Assembly: GCA_023213395.1 (NCBI GenBank)
Contig: CM041465.1
Span: forward strand, 37,393,741-37,457,740
Length of the DNA stretch: 64,000 nucleotides
Direction of reading: 5' to 3'
Origin: Cycas panzhihuaensis
Taxonomy: Eukaryota > Cycadophyta
A model generated the notes under the pieces. That model did no database searches. It was given only the letters and a program-made list of their open reading frames with translations, and had not been told where the DNA came from. A program made the position numbers and the translations under genes. Below are positions 52,457-63,847 of the stretch, one piece after another. Each line of letters starts with the position of its first letter. Position 1 is the stretch's first letter.

Positions 52457-54410
52457 TTGCTTCCTTCATATTCCCCACTTGCACTTGCAATGGAGCCATC
52501 ACTTCCTTCTCCCCCACAATCCATGTGGTGAAGGAGATTGCAGTAATTTAGAAATATTTTCAAGTTATTATGATAGCATATTTTGTATTGTTTTCCTTTC
52601 CTTTCTCTTTTGCGGTTTGGAAGCATAATACAAGGAGTTGTAAGGCCCAAGGATTCCAATCCTTTCTGGCCATTCATGCTATCCCATTCTTCTTCTTTTT
52701 TTCCCTTTTTTGTCCATTTAACAAGAAATCTTTTAAATTTTTCCAAAGATTTAGAAGAATGATTGTAAGGAGTTTTTACCCATTTTTAAAGAATTTTGAG
52801 TCATTTAAAATATCTATCATTGTATGCTCTCACCTTGCCCATATTGGGATCCGGTGATCAAAAATGATGGAAATTTCATATGGTATCATGTGTTAATGAG
52901 AGATTAGAAAATTTGAAATTTCTGCAGAATTCAATTTGATTCTTGAACTTCAGGTCTGCAAAATCTTCTGAGATCCAATTGAAGTGATTCCAATTGTGAA
53001 AGATGGGGCTCTGAGTCTACTTTCCAGCACAAAACCGGCACCTAATTTGGATGTCGTATGAGGAAGTTATTGCTGTTTTAGTGAAGCAAGTTATTTTAGT
53101 AAGAATTCGGAAAAATATAATTTCCTAACTTTGCGGGGCTGTCAAAATGTTCGAACTCATTTGGACCTGATTCCACTTTCGAAGATGAAGCTTCGAGTCT
53201 AGTTTGCAGCACAAAAATCGGCACTCCATTTCGATATCGTGGGAGAAAGTTATTGCTGATTTAGTGAAGAGTACTTTTTTTTGTATTAACAAAAAAAAAA
53301 AAAAAAAATGAAGAAAATTTCTTCCTTTTTATAAGGCTTAAAAGCCCATTGTAAAAGTGAGAACAAAAACACACGGATCGAGCAATATCCAAGGTCCTCA
53401 CTCACTTATTGAGCATTGCATTTCAGCACTCTAAAATCACTCAAAGCAAGCACTTCAAGCAAGCACTCCAAAAGCACTCCAAGCATTATTTTCGTTAAAT
53501 GTCGTTTGATGCAATTCGATAATCTTTTCACTCTTCCTAAAAGGGCATCACGTCGCTATTTTCCGCCATCTTGTACTGTTCACACACTCGCCAAGGTTGA
53601 GATACCTTGGTTGGCGAATCTTAGTGCCATAAAGGAGGTGTGGGTTTCAAGTTGGAGTGGACTAAACAGGAATATTGGTGAGGTTTGGTTAGCCATACCA
53701 TCGTGCCTCAATCGGGGATCATCACGATAACCAACCGGAAAATCGAAACTTTAATACAAGATTAAAATATACCCGATCCAATATCCGTCATAGCCATGGG
53801 TATGCACGTACCACTCTTTAGAGGAGGTATATAGCTCATTGGTGAACGGGTGAGGATTGGGAGTACTGGGCTCCGTTGACTTGGATTTCATCACCAAGCA
53901 CGATTGCGGTATCATGGTGAAGGCCAAATTAATTCTACTAGAAGCCTAGGCATCCCTTCAACAACCTCAACTACACGTTGGACACAAGTTAGAGGTTATT
54001 GGGTTGATTACGCATCCTACATTCGAGCTTCAAGTTGTGTAAACCTAATGATGTCAACTTCTACATTGGCCTACAATCTTGTATATTGATCACTTATTTG
54101 TAAAAAGTGATCCATAGTGTAATCACAATCATAGTGCTTCTCATATTCCTGCGTCGGGGTTAATATTTTGCCACAAGTGTTAGTGGCCAATTTTTATCAT
54201 AGTTCTTCTCATATTCTGCTGCGTCGGTTAATATTTGTCACAAGTGTTGGTGACTTTTCTTTAAGTTGCTCCTTCATCTTTGAGCAACCATTCTCACTTC
54301 TTCTTCCTTCTTCTACACTACTTCATTACATTTCCCATTTGTAAATAGTGATCGGTCATTTATTACCATCACTTTTATAGTCCTTGTTCATTTCTTCCCT
54401 TCTAAAAAGA
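52457..54410 (+). other. Leader of K
   Basis: About 2 kb before gag, no gene supported. It includes an 18-base A-run (about 53290) and two related 120-bp stretches (near 52990 and 53160, both with CAGCACAAAA and GAGTCTA/GTCTAGTTT text), then a GTCGGTTAATATTT...CACAAGTGTT motif seen twice near 54155 and 54220. Confidence 0.5.
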
Positions 54411-55350
54411 CACAATGTCTTCACAATTCAAGCAAATGTGAACTGCATTCTAAAAGGGAAAGAAAATTGGGACATGTGGTTCATTGGTGTCGAAATGCCG
54501 CAGTATGAAGGTCTATGGAGAGATCACTTACAACCTACACCACTGTTGCATTCTGACTACCACAATCGCTCAGCAGGAGGTGCTCCAACCGCCTCCCATC
54601 GTTCGTAGCTAAACGCCAATGGGAACTTGATGATGATAAAATCCGTGCGGGGATACCGCTTGTCACCGATTATTTCCTCGCATAATCTCATTGATGAAGC
54701 CGTATACGATACAAAGATGGAAAGTTCTTGAAGTTCTTAAGAAGAACTTTGACACTAATCGACTTAGAATTTGTTCACTTAGTGTCAAGATGAACAAATT
54801 GAAAATGCAAAAGGACATGCAAGTGAGACAATCAATCTCCTTCATTCAATCAAGCAAGCCATTGATAAAGATTTTAAAACTCAATGCATTACATGGACTT
54901 TCTTGATTCATCATGTTCCATATCTCGATTATAAAAATCTATTGGGAGTCTTCAATCCAAAGGAACTTTAAAGACCCTAAACTTTGAGGATCTCACGATA
55001 AGTTCATTGAATTTGATAAGACCTTTGATACCAACTTTGCCACTACATCGATCCAATTGATCCGCTTTTGAAGTGGAAGAAGATCTTTGTTACACCAAAA
55101 TCAAGGTCAATACTCTCGTAGAGGTGGTAATTCCGAGGAAGAGGAAGAGGTAGACAACAAGGACAACGCCCTCTTAGTCAACAGCTCCTCAATTCCAACA
55201 AAAAGCGATCTCAAGGCCAAGGGCAAAATAATCAACCCGACCTAGATCCAAGAATCGAGACAATCCAAATCTAATACTTGGATTGGAAATCAAACAATCG
55301 TGTGCCAAAGGTGTAATAGAAGAGGACATTATGCCAAAATTGCGTAATCG
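54411..55350 (+). pseudogene. K Gag remnant
   Basis: The ATG at 54415 begins MSSQFKQM then stops; in the next frame QANVNCILKGKENWDMWFIG and VEMPQYEGLW give the UBN2-type start of copia Gag. Further text such as WKVLEVLKKNFDTN (about 54715) follows. A zinc knuckle CQRCNRRGHYAK at about 55300-55340 loses its last cysteine by one missing base. Heavily frameshifted. Confidence 0.7.
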
Positions 55351-56920
55351 CCACCAACAACTACCAAGTTATCAACAGCGCCATGGTGCACATAATGTTG
55401 ATAATACTTTTGAAGATGCTTTTGGTGGAACGCATTTGCTCATGCACACCTTCAAAGAATTGGGACCACTTCATCAAATGTTGTTGATAGATCCACTAAG
55501 TATATTGAGGCTCATTGGCTATGCTTATTCACTTTGCCTTCACCACTTGGAGTTGCAAATAGTGCTACCTCAAATACTTCATCGTGGATCATGGATATGG
55601 AGCAACACAACACATGACTTGTCATCGCCAGCTCTTTCAAGATTTTGACTCAAGTTCGTGGTGTTGTACACATGGTCGACAAATCATCTCACCATCGAAG
55701 GACTTGGAGCAGCTCGAAACTCCTGTGCCTTCCAGATTTTACACTTGTTGATGTTTTATATATTCCTCGCCTGCGTAATCGCTCTCCCTGTCCACCCTTG
55801 TCTCTCGTGGATTTGATCCGAGTGTAACCGCAAACAATCAAACTCTCGTGTCATTCACCCTCCTTCAAATGCCGTGGTTATGACCTAATTCTTGATGGTA
55901 AACGCTTCCGCCTAACCGCTCACCATCCTCTCAAGTCAACTATGTTGATGATGAATTTGTTTTACCACAACCCCGACTCCTCAAAAGTTGTCCCAAGCTC
56001 TATGGCATGCTCGTATGGGCCATATCAAAATTGATCGTTTAAGAGAACTACAAGACACTCTTCCCGGTTTGCCTAAGTTCCTCCAAGCCCTTTAAATGTG
56101 AAGCATGTATTATTGCTAAATCTCAAAGACAACCCTTTCCTCGTAGTCGGAAATCTACCCAACCTTTGCAGCTTGTACACTCGGATATATACGGTCCTAT
56201 GCCCATCCCTTCTATCAAATGTATGGTACTATATTACTTTCATTGATGATTTTACCAAGAAAGTATGGGTTGCTTTTCTTGCAAAGAAAGATGAAGCTTT
56301 TCTATGTTTCAAGCTTTCAAGGCCCGTGGAAAATGAATCGGATTCAAGATCAAAATACTCGGGACCGACAATGGTGGCGAGTACACATCCAATGAGTTTG
56401 AATCGTACTACGTCAACGTGGAATCAAACATCGGACCAGCATTGCGGTACACCCCAAAGAAATGGAGTTGCCGAGCGTATGAACAGGACCATCATGAATA
56501 TGGCTCGTCTTGTCTTGGTATATAAGAATGTCCCTATCTATCTTTGGGCCGAGGCTATCCTGGGCTGTGTATTGCATCAACACGTTAGTCCCTCCAAGCT
56601 CGACCTCTCCACATGAAATGTGGTATGGACAAACCCCTCTATCTCGCACTTGAATTTTTGGCTCTACTTGTTATGCTCATATTTTGCGAGAACATAGAAA
56701 TAAGCTCCAAGATAGAGCCATCAAAGGCATCTTTGTCGGATACCCTATGGACAAAAAGGGATACAAGGTTTTTATACCTTCGAGGCGCAAAATCATCATC
56801 ACTAGAGATGTTATCTTTGCAGAGATCAAGATCAATTACTCGACTTGACTCCAAGACGCCTTCATATCGATTTAATGATGCTCTGAATTTGATGTCCAGT
56901 TCCAAAATTTAGGGAGATCT
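55351..56920 (+). pseudogene. K protease and integrase remnant
   Basis: Protease trace SSWIMDMG then, in the next frame, ATQHMTCH near 55580-55625. GAG_pre-integrase CEACIIAKSQRQPF near 56095-56135 and LVHSDIYGP (about 56170). Integrase core YYITFIDDFTKKVWVAFLAK (about 56225-56285), then GVAERMNRTIMNMARLVL (about 56466-56520) and WAEAI. Frame shifts are about every 100-200 bp. Confidence 0.78.
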
Positions 56921-57179
56921 TTGCAATGATGCTTAAAATCTTGGAATCGACAATAGAGCCTCGGAGGATACAAGTTGTGACTCCAATCCAATGTGTACAC
57001 ATCCAAAGACCATCATTTGTGAATGACCAAGTTGACAAAGGCAAAGCCATAGCGGAAGGATCATCTTCTCCAACATCCGTGGTGGCCCATCTTCTCCAAA
57101 GATCGTCAACTTCCTCCGTGCAAATATTTCACATGATCCTTTTCGGGATCAAAACGAAGACCAAGAGGTTGTGGAAATG

Positions 57180-58804
57180 AAAACCTCATTCCCAACTCGA
57201 GAGTTTCGTGAAGCCTACCACTACACAAGGACATGCGACCGATGAGGTAGGCAAAGCGGCACTAGAAGTGCCCATAGAGCAAGGATGCATGAATCACTTT
57301 CCGTTGAGCTTGAACCAGAATCGCATCTTGCTCTTAATGAAGAGCCCCTAACGTACCAAGAAGTCAGAAGCATGCGACTTGGAGAAATGCCATGAGCGAA
57401 GAGTATCAATCTCTTATTAAGAAGCGGTACATGGGAGCTTGTTGATCTACCACTTGGAAGAAAGGTAGTTCAAAATAAATGGGTGTTCAAAACAAGTATA
57501 GATCGATGGCACCCTAGAAAACACAAGGCGAGGTTGGTAGCAAAAGGATTCACGCAAAGGGAAGGCATTGACTACACCGAAATCTTTGCTCCTACAACCA
57601 AGTGGCCTACAATCGAACTCTAATAGCCTTGGTCGCTCAATGGTTGGAAAATCCACCAACTCGATGTTAAGACCGCATTTCAATGGGGACCTTAAAGAAG
57701 AAATTTACATGGCTCACCCGTAAGGATACGAGATTGACGGTCGAGCATAAAGTTTGTAGGCTCAAAAAGTCCTTATACTACCTAAAGCAAGCCCTCGTGC
57801 TTGGTTTACCAAGTTGTCTCGAAAGAATGAGGCAACTTGGATATGAGGTTTGTGACTATCAAGATATTGATGCAACATTATTCATCAAGCGCCAAAATGA
57901 TAAAGTCACTTACCTCTTAATCTTTGTGGATGACATGCTCATAACTGGAATAGTGAATGTGTAGTCACCAAATGAAGAAGGACCTTGCTAAAACTTTTGA
58001 ATTGTATCGACCTCAGGTTGATGAAATATTACTTGGGAATTGAAGTAACTCAAAAGGATGGCAAAATCTTTCTCTCCCAAGAAAAATATATCAACGATCT
58101 TGACAAAGTTTCAGGTTGGAAGGTGCTCGACCGGTGGATACACCTATGGAGCCTAATATTAAGCTCTCGATTGATGGTGACAATAGGGAGGCAGACGCAA
58201 CACTCTGGTGCAACTTGTAGGTAATCTCATCTATACTACCAACACAAGGTCGGATATTGCACACTGTTGACATTCTTGCAAGATTCATGACGAATTCTAA
58301 GCGTAATCATTGGCAAGTCGCAATACAGTGTTGAGGTACCTAAAGGCGACTAGCAAATATGGTCCATTGTATGAACCCAATGCGTAATTTAAACTTTATG
58401 CATACGCACTCGACTTTGGGAGATAAAGACACGGGAAGATCTACGTGCAGGCACGTAACATTTCTTGGAACAAAGACCAATATCATGGAGATCCGTACGG
58501 CAAAAGATAGTTGCGCACTCAACTCAAGTCGAGTACATCACGCTTCCGAGACAAGCAAGGAGGTGATATGGCTTAGAAAATTGTTGAATACATTAAATGC
58601 CACCCAAACAAGTTCTACTAGCTTACATGTAGATAATCAATCTACAATCCGATGGCTAAAAATCCTCAGATTTCATGATCGTACCAAACATATAAGTACA
58701 AAAGTCCACAGGATTAGAGAACTAGTTCATGATGGCACAATTCAATTAGTATCGCCTCACAAAGATCAAGTGGCCGATATCTTCACCAAACCATCAAGAG
58801 GGTG
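57180..58804 (+). pseudogene. K reverse transcriptase and RNase H remnant
   Basis: RT text [19 protein letters not shown] near 57520-57570, KLHQLDVKT-like near 57650, CRLKKSLYYLKQA near 57750, and the catalytic LIFVDDMLITG (about 57920-57955; FVDD, a known copia variant) followed by LRLMKYYLGIEV. RNase H with SSLHVDNQSTIRWLK (about 58612-58660), HDRTKHISTKVHRIRELV and KDQVADIFTKPSRG, stop at 58802-58804. Frames change many times. Confidence 0.82.
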
Positions 58805-59276
58805 AAGTTTGAGCAGCCCAAAGCAACTCACCCTTAGGGCCTCCATCTCCGATCGATTGAAGGAGATGACAATAGGACCATCATACTGTCTCATTCGTGA
58901 AAACCCCTTGTGGCGCCAAGGACAAGAGTAAGTCTCGCCTATCCCATTCGTGAAAACCCCATGTGGGCGCGAAAGGATAAGGGTTGTATCATTTTGGAAA
59001 ATCTAACTGTGAAAACCCAAAAGGGCATGGGGATGACCAAATGGTATATGGAGACTCGATGAGATTTCAAATACAAAATTTATTGTCTTGATTGGCTATC
59101 CGCTACATTTAAAGAGTCTGAGCCAAGTTAGTAGATTAGAAAATTTGTGGGTTTTCTTCCCATGAGGGTTTCCCATAAAAGTATCATACTAGTTTGCTTT
59201 GTAAGAGGCTCAAATGAAGACCTCATAGGATAGAATAAAATAGAATGAAATGACCTTCTACCATTAAGGGGGAGAT
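58805..59276 (+). other. K 3' untranslated region and polypurine tract
   Basis: Between RNase H and 3' LTR. The word CGTGAAAACCCC with a following TGTGGGCG-like tail occurs at about 58895 and 58948, and a weaker form near 59008. The tract CATTAAGGGGGAGAT ends at 59276. Confidence 0.6.
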
Positions 59277-59574
59277 TGAAAAGGGTTAATGACATAAGGT
59301 CATTACATTAGTTGATTATTTCGAAAAAGGGTCTTAAGTGAACTTTAAATTAGATCACTTAAGTGAAATGCACTTTCATGTGCATTATGTGTAATTTCAT
59401 TTCACCTAACCCAAATGCTCCCTCTCTCAATATAAAAGTAAAGCTCAATGGAGGAGATTCATTCTTTACCTCCCCATTTTGTGAGAGCTACTTTCTTTCT
59501 CTCAAGTCTCTCTTGCTCCCATGTTTGCCTTTGTGTTTAGTGCATGGAGATGAAGGATAGATCCACTCTTTTCA
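59277..59574 (+). repeat. 3' LTR of K
   Basis: 298 bp; same sequence as 52146-52443 as far as I can read. Confidence 0.92.
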
Positions 59575-59933
59575 TGTATGACTGAAAATTCGATGGCTGC
59601 CGCTATAACGCAGAGATTAAATCATACAGGTAAATTGAAAAGAATACCTTACGTCTGTGATCTCTCGCGCCGCTCCTCTCGTGTCTACAATCTGGGCATC
59701 TCTTTCGCGATAAACTTGATCTTTGCGTCTCTTGCAAATCTCATGAACGGAATAGTAATTAGTAGAACGATAGAGGATAAATCGGCAACTAGGTTTTTCT
59801 CCACAACACCGTCAGTGTCAGTCTTCACAGAACTAGGGTTTCACCAACCAAATTGGCATATTTGCAAACAACAATGATCAAATCCTTCTTCGCTCAAACT
59901 GGATCTATCTCGCTCAAACTCATTTAACCTGGT
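59575..59933 (-). other. J leader, right part
   Basis: Element J sequence between its primer site and the K insertion. No gene; short frames only. GATCTATCTCGCTCAAACT-like text recurs near 59890 and 59911. Confidence 0.5.
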
Positions 59934-59945
59934 GCTCTGATACCA
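59934..59945 (-). other. Primer-binding site of J (tRNA-iMet)
   Basis: Minus strand TGGTATCAGAGC directly at the LTR edge, perfect. Confidence 0.93.
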
Positions 59946-60166
59946 TGTTGGAAATCAACCTGCACAAACAATCTTCGCAAACAGAACATAACACCTCCAC
60001 AGGATCGAACGGTACCCTTAAGGTACCTTCATTGTATTAACCGAATATCATTACAACAACGTTACAATAGGATACACAATATTGTGTATTTATAATACAA
60101 GTCATAATGGAAGAGTAGGACCCACTTGCATGTGGGATAAATCAAATGTACATTAATATTCTAACA
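59946..60166 (-). repeat. 5' LTR of J
   Basis: 221 bp; partner of 48234-48454. TATAAATA on the minus strand at 60087-60094. Confidence 0.93.
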
Positions 60167-62174
60167 CTTGCTTGAAGCTAATGTCCGTGCATAATCTTAG
60201 TAACCAAATTGTTTTCTTGTACACGAGTAGTTGCCATATACTCTATTTCTGTACTAGAAAGTGCCATAACTTGTTATCTTTTACTCATCCAACTGATTAT
60301 GCGACCACAATGGGTAAAAACATGTTGTTAAGATCTCTAATCCAATCAGCATTAATTAATCCTCTCAGGTTCATTGTTCTACTATCTATGAAATCTCCTT
60401 GGTAGCAAATTCCATAGTCTTATACACCCCGTAAATACCTAAAAATTCTTTTCACAGCCATCCAATGCTCCCTGCATGGGTTTGACATAAACCTACTAGC
60501 TACTTCCACTGCATTAGCAATGTCTGGTCAAATACAAACCATTGCATACATCAAGCCACCAAAAGCACTAGCATAAGGGACAAATGCCATGTCTTCAACT
60601 TCTTGGTGAGTTTTTTAGTATTGTTCAGCTGATAATTTTAAACCAACAAGAAGAAAAATATTAGATGGTTTACTATCTTGCAACTTGAATCGTTGTAGTA
60701 TCATTTCAATGTACCGCCTTTTGCTAAGTCAAATCTTTCTATTCCTTCTATCCCTTTTAATCGTAACGCCCAAAATAAAATATGCAGCACCAAGGTCCTT
60801 CATCTCAAAATGAGATGCCAGTTGGCCTTTTACAAGCCGATTCATTTCTTTATTGTTACCAACTAAAAGTATATCATCAACATATAAAGCATGAATAACA
60901 ATGTGATTACTAACATGTTTATAATAAACACAATGATCTGCTTTATGTCAACATATGTGAATCAAATTTCTGATACTGCATCCTTGGTGACTATTTCAAA
61001 CCATATAATAACTTCTTCAACTTGCATACTATATTCTTCTTCCCTGCAACTTCAAACCCTTTAGGTTGCAACATATAAATTTCTTCCTCGAGGTCATTGT
61101 GAAGAAATGCAGTTGTCACGTCCATTTGATCCACCTCAAGGTTATAGGCAATTGCTACCTTCAACAAAATCTAATTGAAGCTACTTTTGCAATAAGAGAA
61201 AATACCTCACCAAAATCTATTCCCTTAAATTGAGAATATCCCTTTGCTACCAAGTGGGCTTTGTACTTCTCTATAGTACCATCTAGCTAGAACTTCTTCT
61301 TAAAGATCTATTTATTATCAACAGGTTTTCTATCATTGGGCAGATCTACCAAATCCCATGTGTTATTTTTATCTAAGGCCATCATTTCTTCTTTCATAGC
61401 CTTCATCTAGAGTTAGCTCTCTTTTGACTCGAGAGCCTCTTGAACAGTATTTAGATCATCATCTATAGTAGATAAAACAAAAGAGGAGTGATGAAAGTCT
61501 TTAGGAATATACCTGTCAAGCTGTCTTCTCTCACAAATTTATCTTCTCAAGATGTGGGGTTCTTGAGGTTGAGCCACCTTTACAACTAGTCTTTCCTCCT
61601 CATCTGACTCATATTTTGATGTAGAATCTTCATTTCTTACTTCAAATTGTACCTTCTTAGAGTCTTCCTCTTTTGGTTCTTCATCTTGCTTTAGGGACTT
61701 GAACTCCTCTCTAAAGACAACATCATGGCTATACATAACTTTTTATATTTCAGGGTTATGAAATTTGTACCCTTTAACACTATCACCATAGCCAATGAAA
61801 ATAGTCCTTTGTGCTTTGAAATCAAGCTTAGTCCTCTATAGTCTAGGAACATGCACAAAAGCATCACAACCAAAAACTTTAAGATGACCAAGAGATGGTT
61901 TCTTATCAGACCACACTTCTTCAGGTGTTTTGTATACTAAGGTAGTTGTTGATAATATGTTCGTTAAGTAGCTTATAGTTATCATAGCCTCAGCCTAGAA
62001 TTTTTTCTCTAAACCAACAGCACTAAGTATACTCCTCGATCTCTTCAACAAAGTCCTATTTATCCTTTCAGCAACTCCATTATGCTATGGTGTATAGGGA
62101 GTTGTCTTTTGCCTTGCTATCCCACATTGCTTACAGAATTGCTCAAACTCTTTTGAGCAAAACTCACCTCTATT
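60167..62174 (-). pseudogene. Copia I integrase, RT and proximal RNase H
   Basis: From high to low coordinates on the minus strand: integrase core text TNRGEFCSKEFEQFCKQCGI (about 62110-62170), NGVAERINRTLLKRSRSIL, the EEVWSDKKPSLGHLKVFGC block (about 61870-61920), and GYGDSVKGYKFHNPE; an acidic linker (61539-61736); RT with KYKAHLVAKGYSQFKGIDF (about 61205-61270); further RT and RNase H text down to 60170, including a TRVQENNLV block. Stops are frequent. L cuts it at 62175. Confidence 0.8.
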
Positions 62175-62407
62175 TGTTGGAATATTAATGCACATTTAAT
62201 TTGTCCGACATGCAAGTGGGTCCTACTCTTCCATCATGACTTGTATTATAAATACACAATATTGTGTATCATATTGTAATGATGTTGTAAGGTTGTTGTA
62301 ATGATGTTTTGTTAATATAATGGAGGTACCTTAAGGGTACCGTTCGATCCTGTGGAGGTGTTTGTTTCTGTTTATGATTATCTTATTGCAAGGTCTATTT
62401 TCCAACA
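62175..62407 (+). repeat. 5' LTR of L
   Basis: TGTTGGAATATT to TTTTCCAACA. Matches the reverse complement of the J LTRs over most of its length, with a short insertion (TGTAAGGTTG...) and a different last 40 bp. Confidence 0.88.
62247..62254 (+). promoter_or_regulatory. TATA box of the L LTR
   Basis: TATAAATA, also present in both J LTRs at the matching place. The near-palindrome GGTACCTTAAGGGTACC lies about 70 bp downstream. Confidence 0.55.
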
Positions 62408-62419
62408 TGGTATCAGAGC
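62408..62419 (+). other. Primer-binding site of L (tRNA-iMet)
   Basis: TGGTATCAGAGC immediately after the LTR, perfect match. Confidence 0.93.
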
Positions 62420-63847
62420 GTCCAGGTTGAGAGAGGTATTTTTGTTTGGTATTAGAGCAATGATTTGGGAGGTGCCATAACGTTGAAATTTCTGAAATGT
62501 AATGGCGAAATTGATACGAAATAGCTCGTTCTGTAAGATTTGAGTGGTTGCACTACAGATTTTGGGGTGAAAGTGTGAAAATCAAAGAAAATTAATTTCT
62601 ACTGCATTTTTTCGTCATCGTATTTTTGGGACAGATTTGTAACCTCAACTTCAAAGAGACATAACTTTAGCTACAAGTATCCAAATGACCTCAAATATTT
62701 TTTGATTCTGTGCGTTTTTTAATTCTCTTTCTAATCGAAGTGGTTTGAAGTTTATCAGAATTCAGAATAAAAAGTTATTATTAGTTTATCAGAAGGTACT
62801 ATTACAACCCCTAAAAAACCTAATTATGAAATTCTTAAAATGAGCATAACTTTTTATCTAGATATCAGAATTCAATTTTGTATGAACCGTTGGAATCGTA
62901 TTTCAGAGGCCATCATTTTTATCCATATTTTATATATTTTTGAGCTATACATTTTTTCATAAATGAGTTTTTGGGAATTTAAGGGTTTCATATTGATATG
63001 GTGACATGAATGAGACAATGGTAATGAAGTGATTGTTTGAGACTCTCTTACGTATGTTGTGCATGGGAGAATATTGTTACAATGTGAGATGACATTAAGT
63101 CATGTTGATATGAATATATTTGGCACTCTATTAGTGATTTGAGATGCATGATAGTGATTATCTAATGATAGTTTGAGTGATTTCTTACATGTGTTTGTAT
63201 GAGAGAGCTATTGTGACAATGGCATAATATGGTAATGAAGAGATAGTACATGTGTTTGCATGAATGAGTTGGATGGAATGTGACAATTAAGTGCTCCGTG
63301 GAATGTGATTTACGTGAAGGGACTTGATAGGCATAACAAAGCTAATTTGAGGGTAAGAAAGACAGTGATTTGAGGCAATGAGGTGTTTGTTGCATATGAG
63401 GTTACATGACAAGATTGGGCAATTGTTTGGCATGTTAAGAATGAGATCAAGCATGTTTGATAATGTATTCTAATTGATTGAATGGGCAAAGAATGATGAG
63501 TTTCTTTTATTAAAGATACCTGAGTTATAGGGAAACAAACTTTGTTGAGTGGTGTTGTGGTATAAGTTGTGTTTTGGGCAATTAAGTAAAGTGTGATGTG
63601 TCTTGGCGATTTAATGGTGACATAAGGTATGCATGATTCCTGTGAGATGTATGTGGTATAAGCTTTGATTCTATGGTTGAGAAAGTGCTTCAGATATTCT
63701 TTGTATGTGACTATTTGGTAATATGTGAGATGCATAAGGCAATGATGTGATGATGAAGTCAGTGATATGAGGGACATGAGACATGAGAAAGTTTGTTGAG
63801 ATTGATGGGTGAATTTGTTGATTGGAAAAGGGACATGGTGTTAGAAA
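62420..63847 (+). other. Leader of L
   Basis: No gene in sense orientation. The stretch from 63000 is rich in TGATGAG/GTGATTTGAG words and is related to the J leader. A 155-codon antisense frame at 63310-63777 is likely a composition effect, because it is not conserved in J. Confidence 0.55.

Larger units (their letters stand above)
52146..59574 (+). mobile_element. Copia element K nested in J
   Basis: Plus-strand copia, 7429 bp, with 298-bp LTRs at 52146-52443 and 59277-59574 that look identical, primer site at 52446, polypurine tract TTAAGGGGGAGA (59264-59275). Order gag, protease, integrase, RT, RNase H. The genes are broken by very many frameshifts and stops. The flanks AATAT and TGTAT do not form a clean target duplication. 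Confidence 0.9.
48234..60166 (-). mobile_element. Gag-only LTR element J, nested in I and host to K
   Basis: 221-bp LTRs at 48234-48454 and 59946-60166, perfect target duplication CTTGC (48229-48233 and 60167-60171), primer site at 59934-59945, polypurine tract AAGGGGAAG (minus, about 48455-48463). Without K it is about 4.5 kb: a long leader and one gag-like gene close to the 3' LTR; no protease, RT or integrase. L (62175 onward) is a sibling. LTRs differ at about eleven sites by eye. Confidence 0.9.
47255..62174 (-). mobile_element. Copia element I, interrupted by J and cut by L
   Basis: Minus-strand copia. From left: a likely 3' LTR (47255-47906), the RNase H end (47966-48233), then after element J the rest of RNase H, RT and integrase (60167-62174). 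At 62174 L begins inside the integrase core. The two halves join across J when one CTTGC is removed: FKQDVMRIMYDSQSVIYLTK reads through the junction. The 5' part lies beyond L. Many stops; it is the oldest layer of this nest. Confidence 0.82.

Noticed and set aside
52143-59579. Target duplication for K
   Set aside because: Left flank AATAT and right flank TGTAT share only three bases; not accepted as a duplication.
63310-63777. 155-codon minus-strand open frame in the L leader
   Set aside because: It is antisense to the element, has no domain, and the related J leader does not keep the frame; composition explains the lack of stops.
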